Source: an uncultured Fibrobacterota bacterium
GTDB lineage: Bacteria; Fibrobacterota; Fibrobacteria; Fibrobacterales; Fibrobacteraceae
Assembly: GCA_903876665.1 (NCBI GenBank)
Contig: CAIRAY010000002.1
Span: 1-35,679, forward strand
Reading direction: 5' to 3'
Length of the DNA: 35,679 nt
Translations under genes and position numbers: made by a program
Notes under the pieces: model-generated
The model's input: the letters and a program-made list of their open reading frames with translations, nothing else
Told to the model about the DNA's origin: nothing
The model's database searches: none
In this document: positions 1 to 7,900 of the stretch, one piece after another
Numbering within the stretch: the stretch's first letter is position 1
Layout of the letters: every line of letters starts with the position of its first letter

Positions 1-90
1 CCCCCTTCGGGGGTTCGAACCCCTTTACGTTGCACAACGAAAAAACCTCCCTGCGATGCAGAGAGGTTTTTTCTCGGAGTGGAGGGATTC
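1..90. repeat. Direct repeat copy 1: tRNA-Pro 3' tail, terminator and flank
   Basis: These 90 bases recur without mismatch at 179-268, so the repeat period is 178 bp. Read on the minus strand, the copy contains the last 16 bases of the tRNA-Pro gene, its hairpin terminator, a small CGTTG/CAACG hairpin and a T-arm-like GGGGTTCGAACCCC palindrome. The rest of the tRNA is missing from this copy. The copy begins at base 1, so it probably extends beyond the window. Confidence 0.9.
40..72 (-). terminator. Intrinsic terminator, duplicated copy
   Basis: The hairpin has outer arms of six A and CCTC at 40-49 pairing with GAGG and six T at 63-72. An inner CTGC/GCAG stem with a GAT loop follows after one mismatch. 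It is identical to the terminator behind tRNA-Pro at 218-250. The symmetric A and T tracts would let it work in both directions. In this copy no complete gene lies immediately upstream on the minus strand. Confidence 0.7.
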
Positions 91-178
91 ATGCGCCACA
101 TCCTGTGACGCACCCTTCGGGCCCGCATGCAAAATTGCATGCGGGTGCTATTCCGGCATCCATGCCTTCATAGTCGAT
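91..178. repeat. Cluster of three palindromes between the tRNA-tail repeats
   Basis: Nearly all of this 88-bp spacer can fold. There is a GCG-C-CACA/TGTG-A-CGC hairpin at 93-111, a perfect 11-bp-arm palindrome at 122-145 (CCCGCATGCAA arms, two-base loop) and GGCAT/ATGCC at 155-166. No open reading frame of interest crosses it. It resembles REP-like or BIME-like intergenic DNA, but I cannot assign it to a known family. Confidence 0.6.
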
Positions 179-268
179 CCCCCTTCGGGGGTTCGAACCC
201 CTTTACGTTGCACAACGAAAAAACCTCCCTGCGATGCAGAGAGGTTTTTTCTCGGAGTGGAGGGATTC
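179..268. repeat. Direct repeat copy 2, overlapping the tRNA-Pro 3' end
   Basis: This is identical to 1-90. Bases 253-268 are the 3' terminal 16 bases of the intact tRNA-Pro gene, and the rest is its terminator and downstream flank. A tRNA 3' end duplicated as a direct repeat is the usual footprint of tRNA-targeted integration, but the enclosed DNA is only 88 bp of palindromes with no integrase. A simple tandem duplication fits equally well. Confidence 0.9.
218..250 (-). terminator. Intrinsic terminator of tRNA-Pro
   Basis: It lies 3 bases past the tRNA 3' end on the minus strand. A 10-bp arm (AAAAAACCTC with GAGGTTTTTT) is topped by a 4-bp CTGC/GCAG stem, and the T tract is part of the stem. 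It is suited to end the tRNA transcript. Confidence 0.85.
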
Positions 269-326
269 GAACCCCCGACTTCCTGGTCCCAAACCAGGCG
301 CTCTAGCCAGACTGAGCTACACTCCG
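253..326 (-). tRNA. tRNA-Pro (UGG anticodon)
   Basis: The 74-nt gene folds as a standard cloverleaf on the minus strand. The 7-bp acceptor stem is CGGAGTG/CACTCCG. The D arm reads AGCTCAGTCTGGCTAGAGC. The anticodon stem CCTGG/CCAGG encloses loop TTTGGGA, which gives anticodon TGG. The T arm is GGGGG-TTCGAAT-CCCTC. CCA is not encoded, since AGA follows the acceptor stem. It decodes CCA and, by wobble, other Pro codons. A TATAAT box lies just upstream and a terminator just downstream, so it can be a single-gene transcription unit. Confidence 0.95.
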
Positions 327-344
327 TAACCAAAGTCAGAGACA

Positions 345-373
345 ATTATAGCTTAGTTTTTAATCTTTTGTAG
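345..373 (-). promoter_or_regulatory. Putative promoter for tRNA-Pro
   Basis: A perfect TATAAT lies at 350-345 on the minus strand. The expected start falls about 12 bases before the tRNA. The sequence 17 bases upstream (CTACAA, 373-368) is a poor -35 box and overlaps the end of the lipoprotein gene. Confidence 0.45.
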
Positions 374-932
374 TGGGTGCGCGATAGAACATTTCAACGG
401 TCGAGACGTCGGAAACGGCATTGTCGAAATGAACCTCGTTGACGGGGAATACCAGGACCGAACCGGTGGAATCATCCAAAATGGAAGCTTCGGCGGTTCC
501 AATATCCCGTGGACCCCAATTGATGGGGACAAATCCGACATTCACAAAAGCGGTGCCATCTGAGGAAATAGCGTAGTGGCCACCAACCGTTTCGGTGCCT
601 TCCGAGTCTGTTCTGGTGAAGACCACCGAGTCCAGTGCGGTGAGGGAATCCTGGTGGTTTTTGGCTACAAGGAATTTGATGGTGTAGGAAGCCGAGCTAT
701 CCTGGACACTAATGGGAAGGTAGGCGTTTTTCACAAAATTGGTGTCCGCAAGAGCGGTGGCGAAATTCGCATAGACAGCCTTGGACATTTCCCAAGTGCC
801 TTCCACGCAAGCCTTGGAAAGCTTGGGAGCCGAGGTGCAATCGGGGCCACTGTCGGTTTCTTTTTTGTCGCCACTGCAACCGATGAATCCGGCCAAGGCG
901 AAGGATGCGAGCAGAGTATTCAGTAATTTCAT
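360..932 (-). CDS. Small hypothetical lipoprotein (190 aa)
   Basis: I do not recognise a specific family. The protein starts with a typical lipoprotein signal: a charged MK, a hydrophobic stretch of residues 3-18 and a lipobox ending FIGC, with Cys19 as the acylated residue. A polar spacer follows. The mature part has a pair of cysteines near residues 32 and 42 and mainly beta-rich sequence, with a GTWEM segment that recalls lipocalin-like domains only loosely. The start is supported by AGAGG about 9 bases upstream. The gene lies 45 bp after hisD on the same strand. No clear promoter was seen in that gap, so read-through from the amino-acid operon is possible. It is probably anchored in the inner or outer membrane, facing the periplasm. 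Confidence 0.75.
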   Translation of the reverse strand: MKLLNTLLASFALAGFIGCSGDKKETDSGPDCTSAPKLSKACVEGTWEMSKAVYANFATALADTNFVKNAYLPISVQDSSASYTIKFLVAKNHQDSLTALDSVVFTRTDSEGTETVGGHYAISSDGTAFVNVGFVPINWGPRDIGTAEASILDDSTGSVLVFPVNEVHFDNAVSDVSTVEMFYRAPTTKD

Positions 933-977
933 GGTGGAACCTCTTGTGCTAAGAATGAATGTGATGAATATATGTTT

Positions 978-2249
978 TCAAAGGCGCTTGAGGACGGCTT
1001 GGGCGTGATGAAAAAAGCCTTCGGATTCGGCAATGGACGCGATGGCCTTTCCATTCTTCAAAATGGCCTTTTGCGAATACCGAATGATGCTCGTGCGCTT
1101 GACGAAATCATAGACCCCTAGCGGGGAGGAGAACCGGGCGGTCCCATTGGTGGGAAGCACATGGTTGGGGCCTGCAAAATAGTCGCCAACGGGCTCGGAA
1201 GACCAAGGTCCAATGAAGATCGCGCCAGCATTTTCGATGCGCTCGGCCAGGAGCTCTGCGTCCCGGGTAACCACTTCCACATGCTCGGGAGCCAAAGCAT
1301 TGGCAATGACTACGCCATCATCCCAGCTGGAAACCACAAAAATGCGACCCCACTTTTCGAGACAGGCCTGCAGGGCTACCTTTTTAGGGGAGGATTCAAC
1401 CTGTTGCACCACACACTCGGCGATAAGCTTCGCCATTTCCATGTTATCCGTGATACAAATCGCAGCCTCAAAACCTGATCCATGTTCGGCCTGGGATAAA
1501 AGGTCCGCAGCCACCCAATCGGGATCAGCGGAATCGTCTGCGAGAACCAGGATTTCGGAGGGGCCGGCAATCATGTCGATATCGACCGTTCCAAAAACTT
1601 CGCGCTTGGCGATGGCGGCATAAACGTTTCCGGGCCCGACGACTTTATCCACTGGAAGGACAGAGCCTGCACCATAGGCCAGAAGGGCTATGGCCTGGGC
1701 ACCGCCAATGTGGTACACCTCGGTAATGCCCAGTTCTTGAAGCACGAAGGCATTGCTGGGAGCAAGGCCCCCATGGGCTGGAGTAACCACCACGAGCTCT
1801 GGTACTCCAGCGACCAATGCGGGCACGGCGTTCATGATCAGGGTAGAGGGATAGGTTCCCTTTCCGCCCGGAACATAGAGGCCAACCCGGTGCATGGGAC
1901 GAATCCGCTGTCCTAGAAATTCACCGTCGCGTCCCTGAAAATTCCAGGTTTCTTCGGCCTGTAGCTCGTGGAATTCGCGCACATTGCGGATAGCGCCACG
2001 CAGGGCCTTCTGCAAAGGTGCAGGGCAAAGTTTTGCTGCTTTGGAAATGTCGGATGTTGAAATTTTCAGAGAAGACCTTTCGAGGCCATCGAATTTTTTT
2101 GCGTACTCCAGCGCCTTGGGCATGCCCTTTTCTCGGACATCCCGGATGATTTTACGCACTGTATTTGCAATCTCTTCCGATGGCGCTGCGCCCCGGGCGC
2201 AAAAACGCTTAACTTCCGCCGCCTTGGGCGTAACTCGAATAATCTTCAT
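978..2249 (-). CDS. hisD: Histidinol dehydrogenase
   Basis: This enzyme catalyses the last two steps of histidine synthesis: NAD-dependent oxidation of L-histidinol to histidinal and then to histidine, using zinc in the cytoplasm. The 423-residue length is normal for the family. Visible signatures are GPSEI (229-233), the zinc ligands Gln253 and His256 in SQAEHG, the catalytic Glu322-His323 pair in APEHVE, Asp356 in GDYFAGPNHVLPT and His415 near the C terminus as the last zinc ligand. The NAD-site glycine motif YVPGGKG is at 125-131. The start ATG lies 16 bp after the ilvE stop, with only a weak Shine-Dalgarno sequence. Being alone of the his genes and downstream of isoleucine-pathway genes suggests scattered his genes in this genome. 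Confidence 0.96.
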   Translation of the reverse strand: MKIIRVTPKAAEVKRFCARGAAPSEEIANTVRKIIRDVREKGMPKALEYAKKFDGLERSSLKISTSDISKAAKLCPAPLQKALRGAIRNVREFHELQAEETWNFQGRDGEFLGQRIRPMHRVGLYVPGGKGTYPSTLIMNAVPALVAGVPELVVVTPAHGGLAPSNAFVLQELGITEVYHIGGAQAIALLAYGAGSVLPVDKVVGPGNVYAAIAKREVFGTVDIDMIAGPSEILVLADDSADPDWVAADLLSQAEHGSGFEAAICITDNMEMAKLIAECVVQQVESSPKKVALQACLEKWGRIFVVSSWDDGVVIANALAPEHVEVVTRDAELLAERIENAGAIFIGPWSSEPVGDYFAGPNHVLPTNGTARFSSPLGVYDFVKRTSIIRYSQKAILKNGKAIASIAESEGFFHHAQAVLKRL

Positions 2250-2265
2250 AGAAAACCGTTTGATC

Positions 2266-3150
2266 CTAAACGAGGGTCGGGATGGGGGTCCCTTCTTCTT
2301 TTACAAAGGCCTTGAAATCGGCGATCAATTGCTTGGTGATTACCCCTGGTAATCCATCGCCAATGGGACGCTTGTCGAGCTCCACGACCGGAACAATTTC
2401 TGCTGCTGTGCCGGTGAGGAAAAATTCGTCGGCCACCCAGAAATCAAAGCGGGACATGGGGCCTTCCACCACCTGCAAGCCACGGGCCTTGGCCAGGTCC
2501 ATCACACACCGACGGGTAATGCCATCGAGGGATCCACTGTGGACATCGGGAGTATACAATACATTTTTGCGAATGGCAAAAACGTTGTCGCCCGTGCATT
2601 CTGCGACCATTCCAGCCGGATTCAACATGAGTGCTTCGGGTGCTCCGGCTTGCATGCCTTCAATTTTCGCCATGATGTTATTCAGATAATTGAGAGACTT
2701 AATCCGTGGATTCAGCGACTCGTTGAAATTACGATGGGTAGCCACCGTCACAATCTTCAAGCCTTCCTGATAATAACGCTCCGGATAGAGCTGAATAGTA
2801 CCCGCGATACAGACGATGGTCGCCTTTTTGCACAGGTACGGATTGAGGCCCAGGTCCCCTACTCCGCGCGAAACCACCGGACGGATGTAGCCATCGTGGA
2901 TCTTGTTTTTTGCGCAGGTGTTGAGGATGATCTGCTTCATTTCTTCTTTGGAAACCCCGGGATCTAGGGCGATCACCTTGGCCGAGTCAAAGAGGCGGTC
3001 CACATGTTCGTCCAGCTTAAAAACGCGGCCATGGTAGGCGCGCACGCCTTCAAATACGCCATCACCGTAAAGGAATCCATGATCAAAGACAGAAATTTTG
3101 GCGTTCTCTTTGTCGTAAAAAGTGCCGTCGATGTAGATCCAAGAGGACAT
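2266..3150 (-). CDS. ilvE: Branched-chain amino acid aminotransferase
   Basis: This is a PLP-dependent fold-type IV aminotransferase that makes isoleucine, leucine and valine from their 2-oxo acids with glutamate as donor. With the start chosen here it has 294 residues, typical of the short bacterial and archaeal form. Lys151 in RIKSLNYLNN is the Schiff-base lysine. Glu184 in MVAECTGDNVF should contact the pyridine nitrogen, and LTGTAAEI is the phosphate-binding segment. An in-frame ATG 54 bases upstream was rejected. The ATG at 3150 has AAGGAGA nine bases before it, and its A is shared with the TAA stop of cimA, which indicates translational coupling. Sitting directly behind citramalate synthase points to isoleucine synthesis. 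D-amino-acid or aminodeoxychorismate specificity is less likely. Confidence 0.93.
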   Translation of the reverse strand: MSSWIYIDGTFYDKENAKISVFDHGFLYGDGVFEGVRAYHGRVFKLDEHVDRLFDSAKVIALDPGVSKEEMKQIILNTCAKNKIHDGYIRPVVSRGVGDLGLNPYLCKKATIVCIAGTIQLYPERYYQEGLKIVTVATHRNFNESLNPRIKSLNYLNNIMAKIEGMQAGAPEALMLNPAGMVAECTGDNVFAIRKNVLYTPDVHSGSLDGITRRCVMDLAKARGLQVVEGPMSRFDFWVADEFFLTGTAAEIVPVVELDKRPIGDGLPGVITKQLIADFKAFVKEEGTPIPTLV

Positions 3151-4721
3151 TAGTTTTTCTCCTTCATGATTTTGTAATTCAAACCGTCGAGCAAGGCGAG
3201 CCAAGAGGCTTCAATGATATTCTCGCTCACGCCTGCCACATTCCATTGTTCATTTTCATCGCCAAAAGTTGCCCATACCCGGACCCGGGCATCGGAGCCC
3301 ACATTGGAACCCAGCACACGGACCTTGAAATCGTCCAGACGTACTTGCGCCATATAGGGGAAATACGGGGTAAGGGCCTTGCGCAGTGCGGCATCCAAGG
3401 CGTTCACCGGGCCATCGCCATCGGAAACCTGATGCGACATTTCCGAGCCGACCTTGATTTTGACGGTGGCTTCCGAAACCGGTTGGCCACCACAAAGAGT
3501 TTTTTCTTCGATGACGCGATAACCGTGCACGGTAAAGCGGTCTTCAAAAAGTCCGAGCTTCCGCCGGGCAAGCATTTGAAAGGAGCCTTCGGCGGTTTCG
3601 AACTGGTAGCCCTGTTTTTCCATGTCTTTGATTTGGGCCAAAATTTCGGCGACCACAGGGTCTTTTTTATCTATTCCAGGCTTCAACCGAGATAGTTTGT
3701 CAACAATCAGCGAGCCACCGGCTTGGTCGGAAGTGATATAAGTGCGGTCATTGCCCACTTGGATGGGGTCGATATGCTCAAAGCTGTGGCGAACTTTCAT
3801 CACACCATCAATATGGGCTCCGCCCTTGTGAGCAAAGGCGGCTTCGCCTACATAGGGTGTGCGGATGTCGCTCTGCAAATTCAAAATTTCATCGAGCCCA
3901 AGACTCAGGGTGCGCAGCTCCGCCAAATTGGCCGCGCAGTGCAATTCACAGCCCATCTTGAATACCAGATTGGGGATGATTGTGATCAAATTTGCATTCC
4001 CGCAACGCTCGCCGTACCCGTTTATGGTCCCTTGCACCTGGACCACTCCGGCTCGCACGGCTGAAAGCGAATTGATCACGGCGGTTCCCGTGTCATTGTG
4101 AACATGGATGCCTAGGGGGCTTTTGATTTCTGCGCGGACCGCATTTACGATTGTTTCCAATTCCCAAGTGAGAGCCATGCCCCCATTGGTATCGCACAAA
4201 ACGATGCAATCCGCTCCGCCTCGGGCGGCCGCTTCCAGAGTCTTTATGGCGTATTGGGGATTGGCCCGATACCCGTCAAAGAAATGTTCCGCATCGTAGA
4301 ATACCTTTTCGGAATAGCGCTTCAGGTATTCAACGCTCGACTCGATCATGGCCAAATTTTCCGTAAGGTCCGTGCGGATGACTTCGGTGACATGCAAATC
4401 CCAGCTTTTTCCAAAAATGGTTTTTACCGGTGCCTCGCTAGCCACCAAATCCATCAAAAATTGGTCTTCAGAGGGGATTTTCCCCGGCCGGCGGGTGGAA
4501 GCAAAGGCCGCCACCTTGGCGTGCTTGAGATTTAGCGCTTTAACCTGGCGAAAATATTCAAGATCCGTGGGGTTAGAGGCATTGGGCCACCCCCCCTCGA
4601 TGTAGTCCACACCGAATGCATCGAGCAGCCGCGTCGTCTGCAGCTTGTCGGCTAAAGTAAAATTGACGCCACGGGCTTGGTTCCCATCACGGAGCGTCGT
4701 ATCATAGATTTCGATGCGCAT
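3150..4721 (-). CDS. cimA: (R)-citramalate synthase
   Basis: It condenses pyruvate and acetyl-CoA to (R)-citramalate, opening the threonine-independent route to 2-oxobutanoate and isoleucine. The 523 residues and the opening YDTTLRDGNQARGVNFTLAD match the long CimA subfamily rather than the 2-isopropylmalate synthases of leucine synthesis. The TIM barrel carries the DTTLRDG motif (7-13), the metal-binding HVHND (206-210) and GTINGYGERCGNANL (231-245). The C-terminal part from about residue 395 is the LeuA-type allosteric dimer domain, so feedback inhibition, most likely by isoleucine, is expected. No convincing Shine-Dalgarno sequence precedes the ATG at 4721. The gene is first in a cimA-ilvE-hisD run and diverges from the large double-ATPase gene across about 205 bp. 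Confidence 0.92.
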   Translation of the reverse strand: MRIEIYDTTLRDGNQARGVNFTLADKLQTTRLLDAFGVDYIEGGWPNASNPTDLEYFRQVKALNLKHAKVAAFASTRRPGKIPSEDQFLMDLVASEAPVKTIFGKSWDLHVTEVIRTDLTENLAMIESSVEYLKRYSEKVFYDAEHFFDGYRANPQYAIKTLEAAARGGADCIVLCDTNGGMALTWELETIVNAVRAEIKSPLGIHVHNDTGTAVINSLSAVRAGVVQVQGTINGYGERCGNANLITIIPNLVFKMGCELHCAANLAELRTLSLGLDEILNLQSDIRTPYVGEAAFAHKGGAHIDGVMKVRHSFEHIDPIQVGNDRTYITSDQAGGSLIVDKLSRLKPGIDKKDPVVAEILAQIKDMEKQGYQFETAEGSFQMLARRKLGLFEDRFTVHGYRVIEEKTLCGGQPVSEATVKIKVGSEMSHQVSDGDGPVNALDAALRKALTPYFPYMAQVRLDDFKVRVLGSNVGSDARVRVWATFGDENEQWNVAGVSENIIEASWLALLDGLNYKIMKEKN

Positions 4722-4865
4722 AACGCAAAAAACTAGAAATATTCCCGGGTTCTTTCATTTTCAGCCTTTTGACAGAGATGGATGGGGCTCTCCATTCATC
4801 CCTCATTTGCAACCATTCATCGATAACAGGGCATTCAATGCATTTAGTCACTAGCAGGGTGCGAA

Positions 4866-4894
4866 TTGCGTTTTTAGATTTGGGCGTGTGTAAT
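4866..4894 (+). promoter_or_regulatory. Putative promoter for the double-ATPase gene
   Basis: TTGCGT (4866-4871) and TGTAAT (4889-4894) are separated by exactly 17 bases. The -10 box matches consensus at five of six positions; the -35 box is weaker. The predicted start is about 25 bases before the start codon at 4927, with AAAGGTG as ribosome site at 4915-4921. The rest of the 4722-4926 gap shows nothing I can name. Confidence 0.45.
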
Positions 4895-4926
4895 ACGGGG
4901 ACTCCCCTGGATAAAAAGGTGTGATG

Positions 4927-7900
4927 ATGAATTCTGACGAAAACTTGGTTTTGTGGGTTGGAGTGGATGTTGGTTCTACTACGGTGAAAATCGCAGTCGT
5001 GGACCCAGCAAACAGCGCACTCCTCCATAGCCGATATCTCCGCCACAATGCCATGCAAGCAGCGACCGTGACTCAATTGCTGGAAGAGGCCCATACCATT
5101 TTTGCCGGTGCGGAATTCCGCGTGGTTTTCTGTGGAAGCGGTGGCCAGCCCTTTGCGGAATGCACCCACTCCTTTTTCGTCCAAGAAGTCGTGGCCAATG
5201 CATTGGCCGTGCGGCGCATGCATCCAGAAACCCGCGTAGCCATTGAGCTGGGCGGACAGGACGCCAAAGTCATTTTCTTTGAAAAAGACCCCTTCACGGG
5301 CAAGCTCATCGCATCGGACATGCGCATGAACGGATCTTGCGCAGGCGGGACGGGAGCCTTCATTGACCAGGTAGCCGAGCTTCTGCGGGTCAAAACCGAA
5401 GATTTCGAAGCCCTGGCCCTTGCCGGCGACAAGGTTTACGAAATCAGCGGCCGTTGCGGCGTCTTTGCCAAAACCGATATCCAGCCATTGCTTAACCAGG
5501 GCGTTTCCAAGGAAAACATTGCCCTCAGTTCCTTCCATGCCATCGCCAAGCAGACTATTGGCGGCCTGGCCCAGGGAATGGAAATCAAGGCCCCCGTTCT
5601 TTTTGAGGGTGGCCCACTGACTTTTAATCCCACCTTGGTGCGGGTATTTAAAGAGCGACTCGGACTCAAGGAAAACGAAGCGATTCTCCCCGAACGTTCG
5701 GAAGTCCTGGTTTCTTGGGGCGCAGCGCTAAGTATTGGCGCCATGTACGCCGATAAACCCAGCCTCTATGATCGGGAAAAATCCCTCGATGCCCTGAGGC
5801 ACTTTCTGGAACAACGGCAAAAGACCATCAGCGACGAAGGCGAACCCTTCTTTGCCACCGACGCCGATTATGACGCCTTCCGGTCGCGCTACCATAAACC
5901 CGCCCCCCCCTCTGCTCATTTCCAGGCGGGATCCGTGGTTGATGTATACCTCGGAGTGGACGCGGGCTCCACCACCACCAAGCTTGTTTTGATGAACGAA
6001 CAGAACGAGGTGATCGATTCCTTTTATGCCTCCAATGCAGGGGATCCGCTGAATGTGCTCAAGGGCGCCATGGTGGAAATGCACGACCGCTACGAGGAAA
6101 TGGGCGTTACCCTCAACATTCTGGGCGTGGGCACCACGGGCTATGGAGAACTTCTCCTGCACCGGGCCCTGCACGCCGATTTTCATACCGTCGAAACTGT
6201 GGCCCATGCCCGGGCGGCCCAATTAATTCGCCCCGATGTCTCTTTTATTCTGGACATCGGCGGTCAAGATATGAAAGCCATCAGCGTCCAGGATGGCGTG
6301 GTCAATGGCATTATTCTCAACGAGGCTTGTTCTTCGGGTTGTGGGAGTTTCATTGAAACCTACGCCCGCTCCCTCGGAATTCCCATGGAAAAGATCGCCG
6401 AAATGGCCTTCCGCTCCGGCAGCCCTTCGCGCCTGGGTTCGCGTTGTACCGTTTTCATGAACAGCTCCATTATCACCGAACAGCGCGACGGCAAAAAACC
6501 CGAAGACATCATGGCCGGCATTTGCCGCTCCATCATCGAAAACGTCTTCACCAAGGTCATCCGCATGCGCAACCTGGATTCCATCGGCCAGATCGTCGTG
6601 GTCCAGGGTGGCACCTTCAAGAACGATGCGGTATTGCGGGCCTTTGAGCTCTATACGGGCCTCTCCCCCATCCGTCCCGAGCGCCCCGGAGAAATGGGCG
6701 CAATCGGCATTGCTTTGCTCACTAAAGAATTCATGGAACGCAAGCGCGCTACCAATCCCGACTTAAAGAGTGAATTTATCGGATTTGATTCCATGAACAC
6801 CTTCAGCTGGGACAAGAGCCCCGGACAGGTCTGTACCTTCTGTTCCAACAATTGCAACCGCACCGTAGTCACCTTCGCGGACGGGGCCCAGCATGTCACC
6901 GGCAACCGTTGCGAACGGGGCGAAATCACCACGGACCCCAACTCTCCCGAGACCCGCAAACTGGTCGCCGCAATTGCAAAAAAAATGCAGGCCATTCCCG
7001 ACCTGATCAAGTTGACCAATCAATACCTGGTCAAGGATTGGGGTACAGCAACAATATTGCCCGATAACGGCATGACCATTGGGATTCCGCGAGCCCTGGA
7101 ATTCTGGTCTTCCATGCCCTATTGGCTCGCAGTCTACAAGTCCCTGGGTTTCAAGGTCGTCATTTCCCGCCAGTCCGATTATGGACTTTTTGAAGAAGGA
7201 TTAAACTCGGTGCCCTCGGACACCGTTTGCTTCCCTGCAAAACTCGCCCACGGACATTTGCTCGACTTGGTAAAAAAGAAGGTCGACCGGGTTTTTTACC
7301 CCTTGATGATGGCCATGCCCACGGAACACAAATTTGAAAAGGCCACAGCCGTCTGCCCGGTGGTTCAGGGTTACAGCATCGTGGTAAACCACGCCGACGA
7401 ACCGTTGCACCGCCATGGCATGCCCTTCGACCAGCCCGTTTTTCATTGGACCACCGAAAAACTCCGTCGTTCCCAGACTTTGCGCTGGATGTCCGAGCAC
7501 TTCTCACTACCCCCCACTGCGGTGAAGGCTGCCGTACGGGAAGGGGAAAAAGCCTTGCTCGCCTATCGCGACGGCTTGCAGGAAGCAGGTCGCAAGGTCA
7601 TTGAGCAGGCCCGGGCCGACGGCAAATTTGTCGTGGTCATCGGCGGACGCCCCTACCACAACGACCTCCTGGTGAATCACCATGTGGCCTCCCATTTTAC
7701 CGCCCAGGGCATTCCGGTCATCACCTTGGAGTGCCTACCCGGGGTCTATGAAGAAGAGCTGAACGACAGCACCCGCATGGAGATTCTGAATTCGTTCCAC
7801 TGCCGTTTGGTTGCCGCAGCCAAGATCGTGGCGCGTGATCCCTCCTTGGAACTGGTGCAGATCGTTTCCTTCGGATGTGGCCATGACGCAACGATTTCGG

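Noticed and set aside
933..977. Promoter for the small lipoprotein (TTGAAA upstream, TATATT nearby)
   Set aside because: The two boxes cannot be paired at an acceptable spacing.
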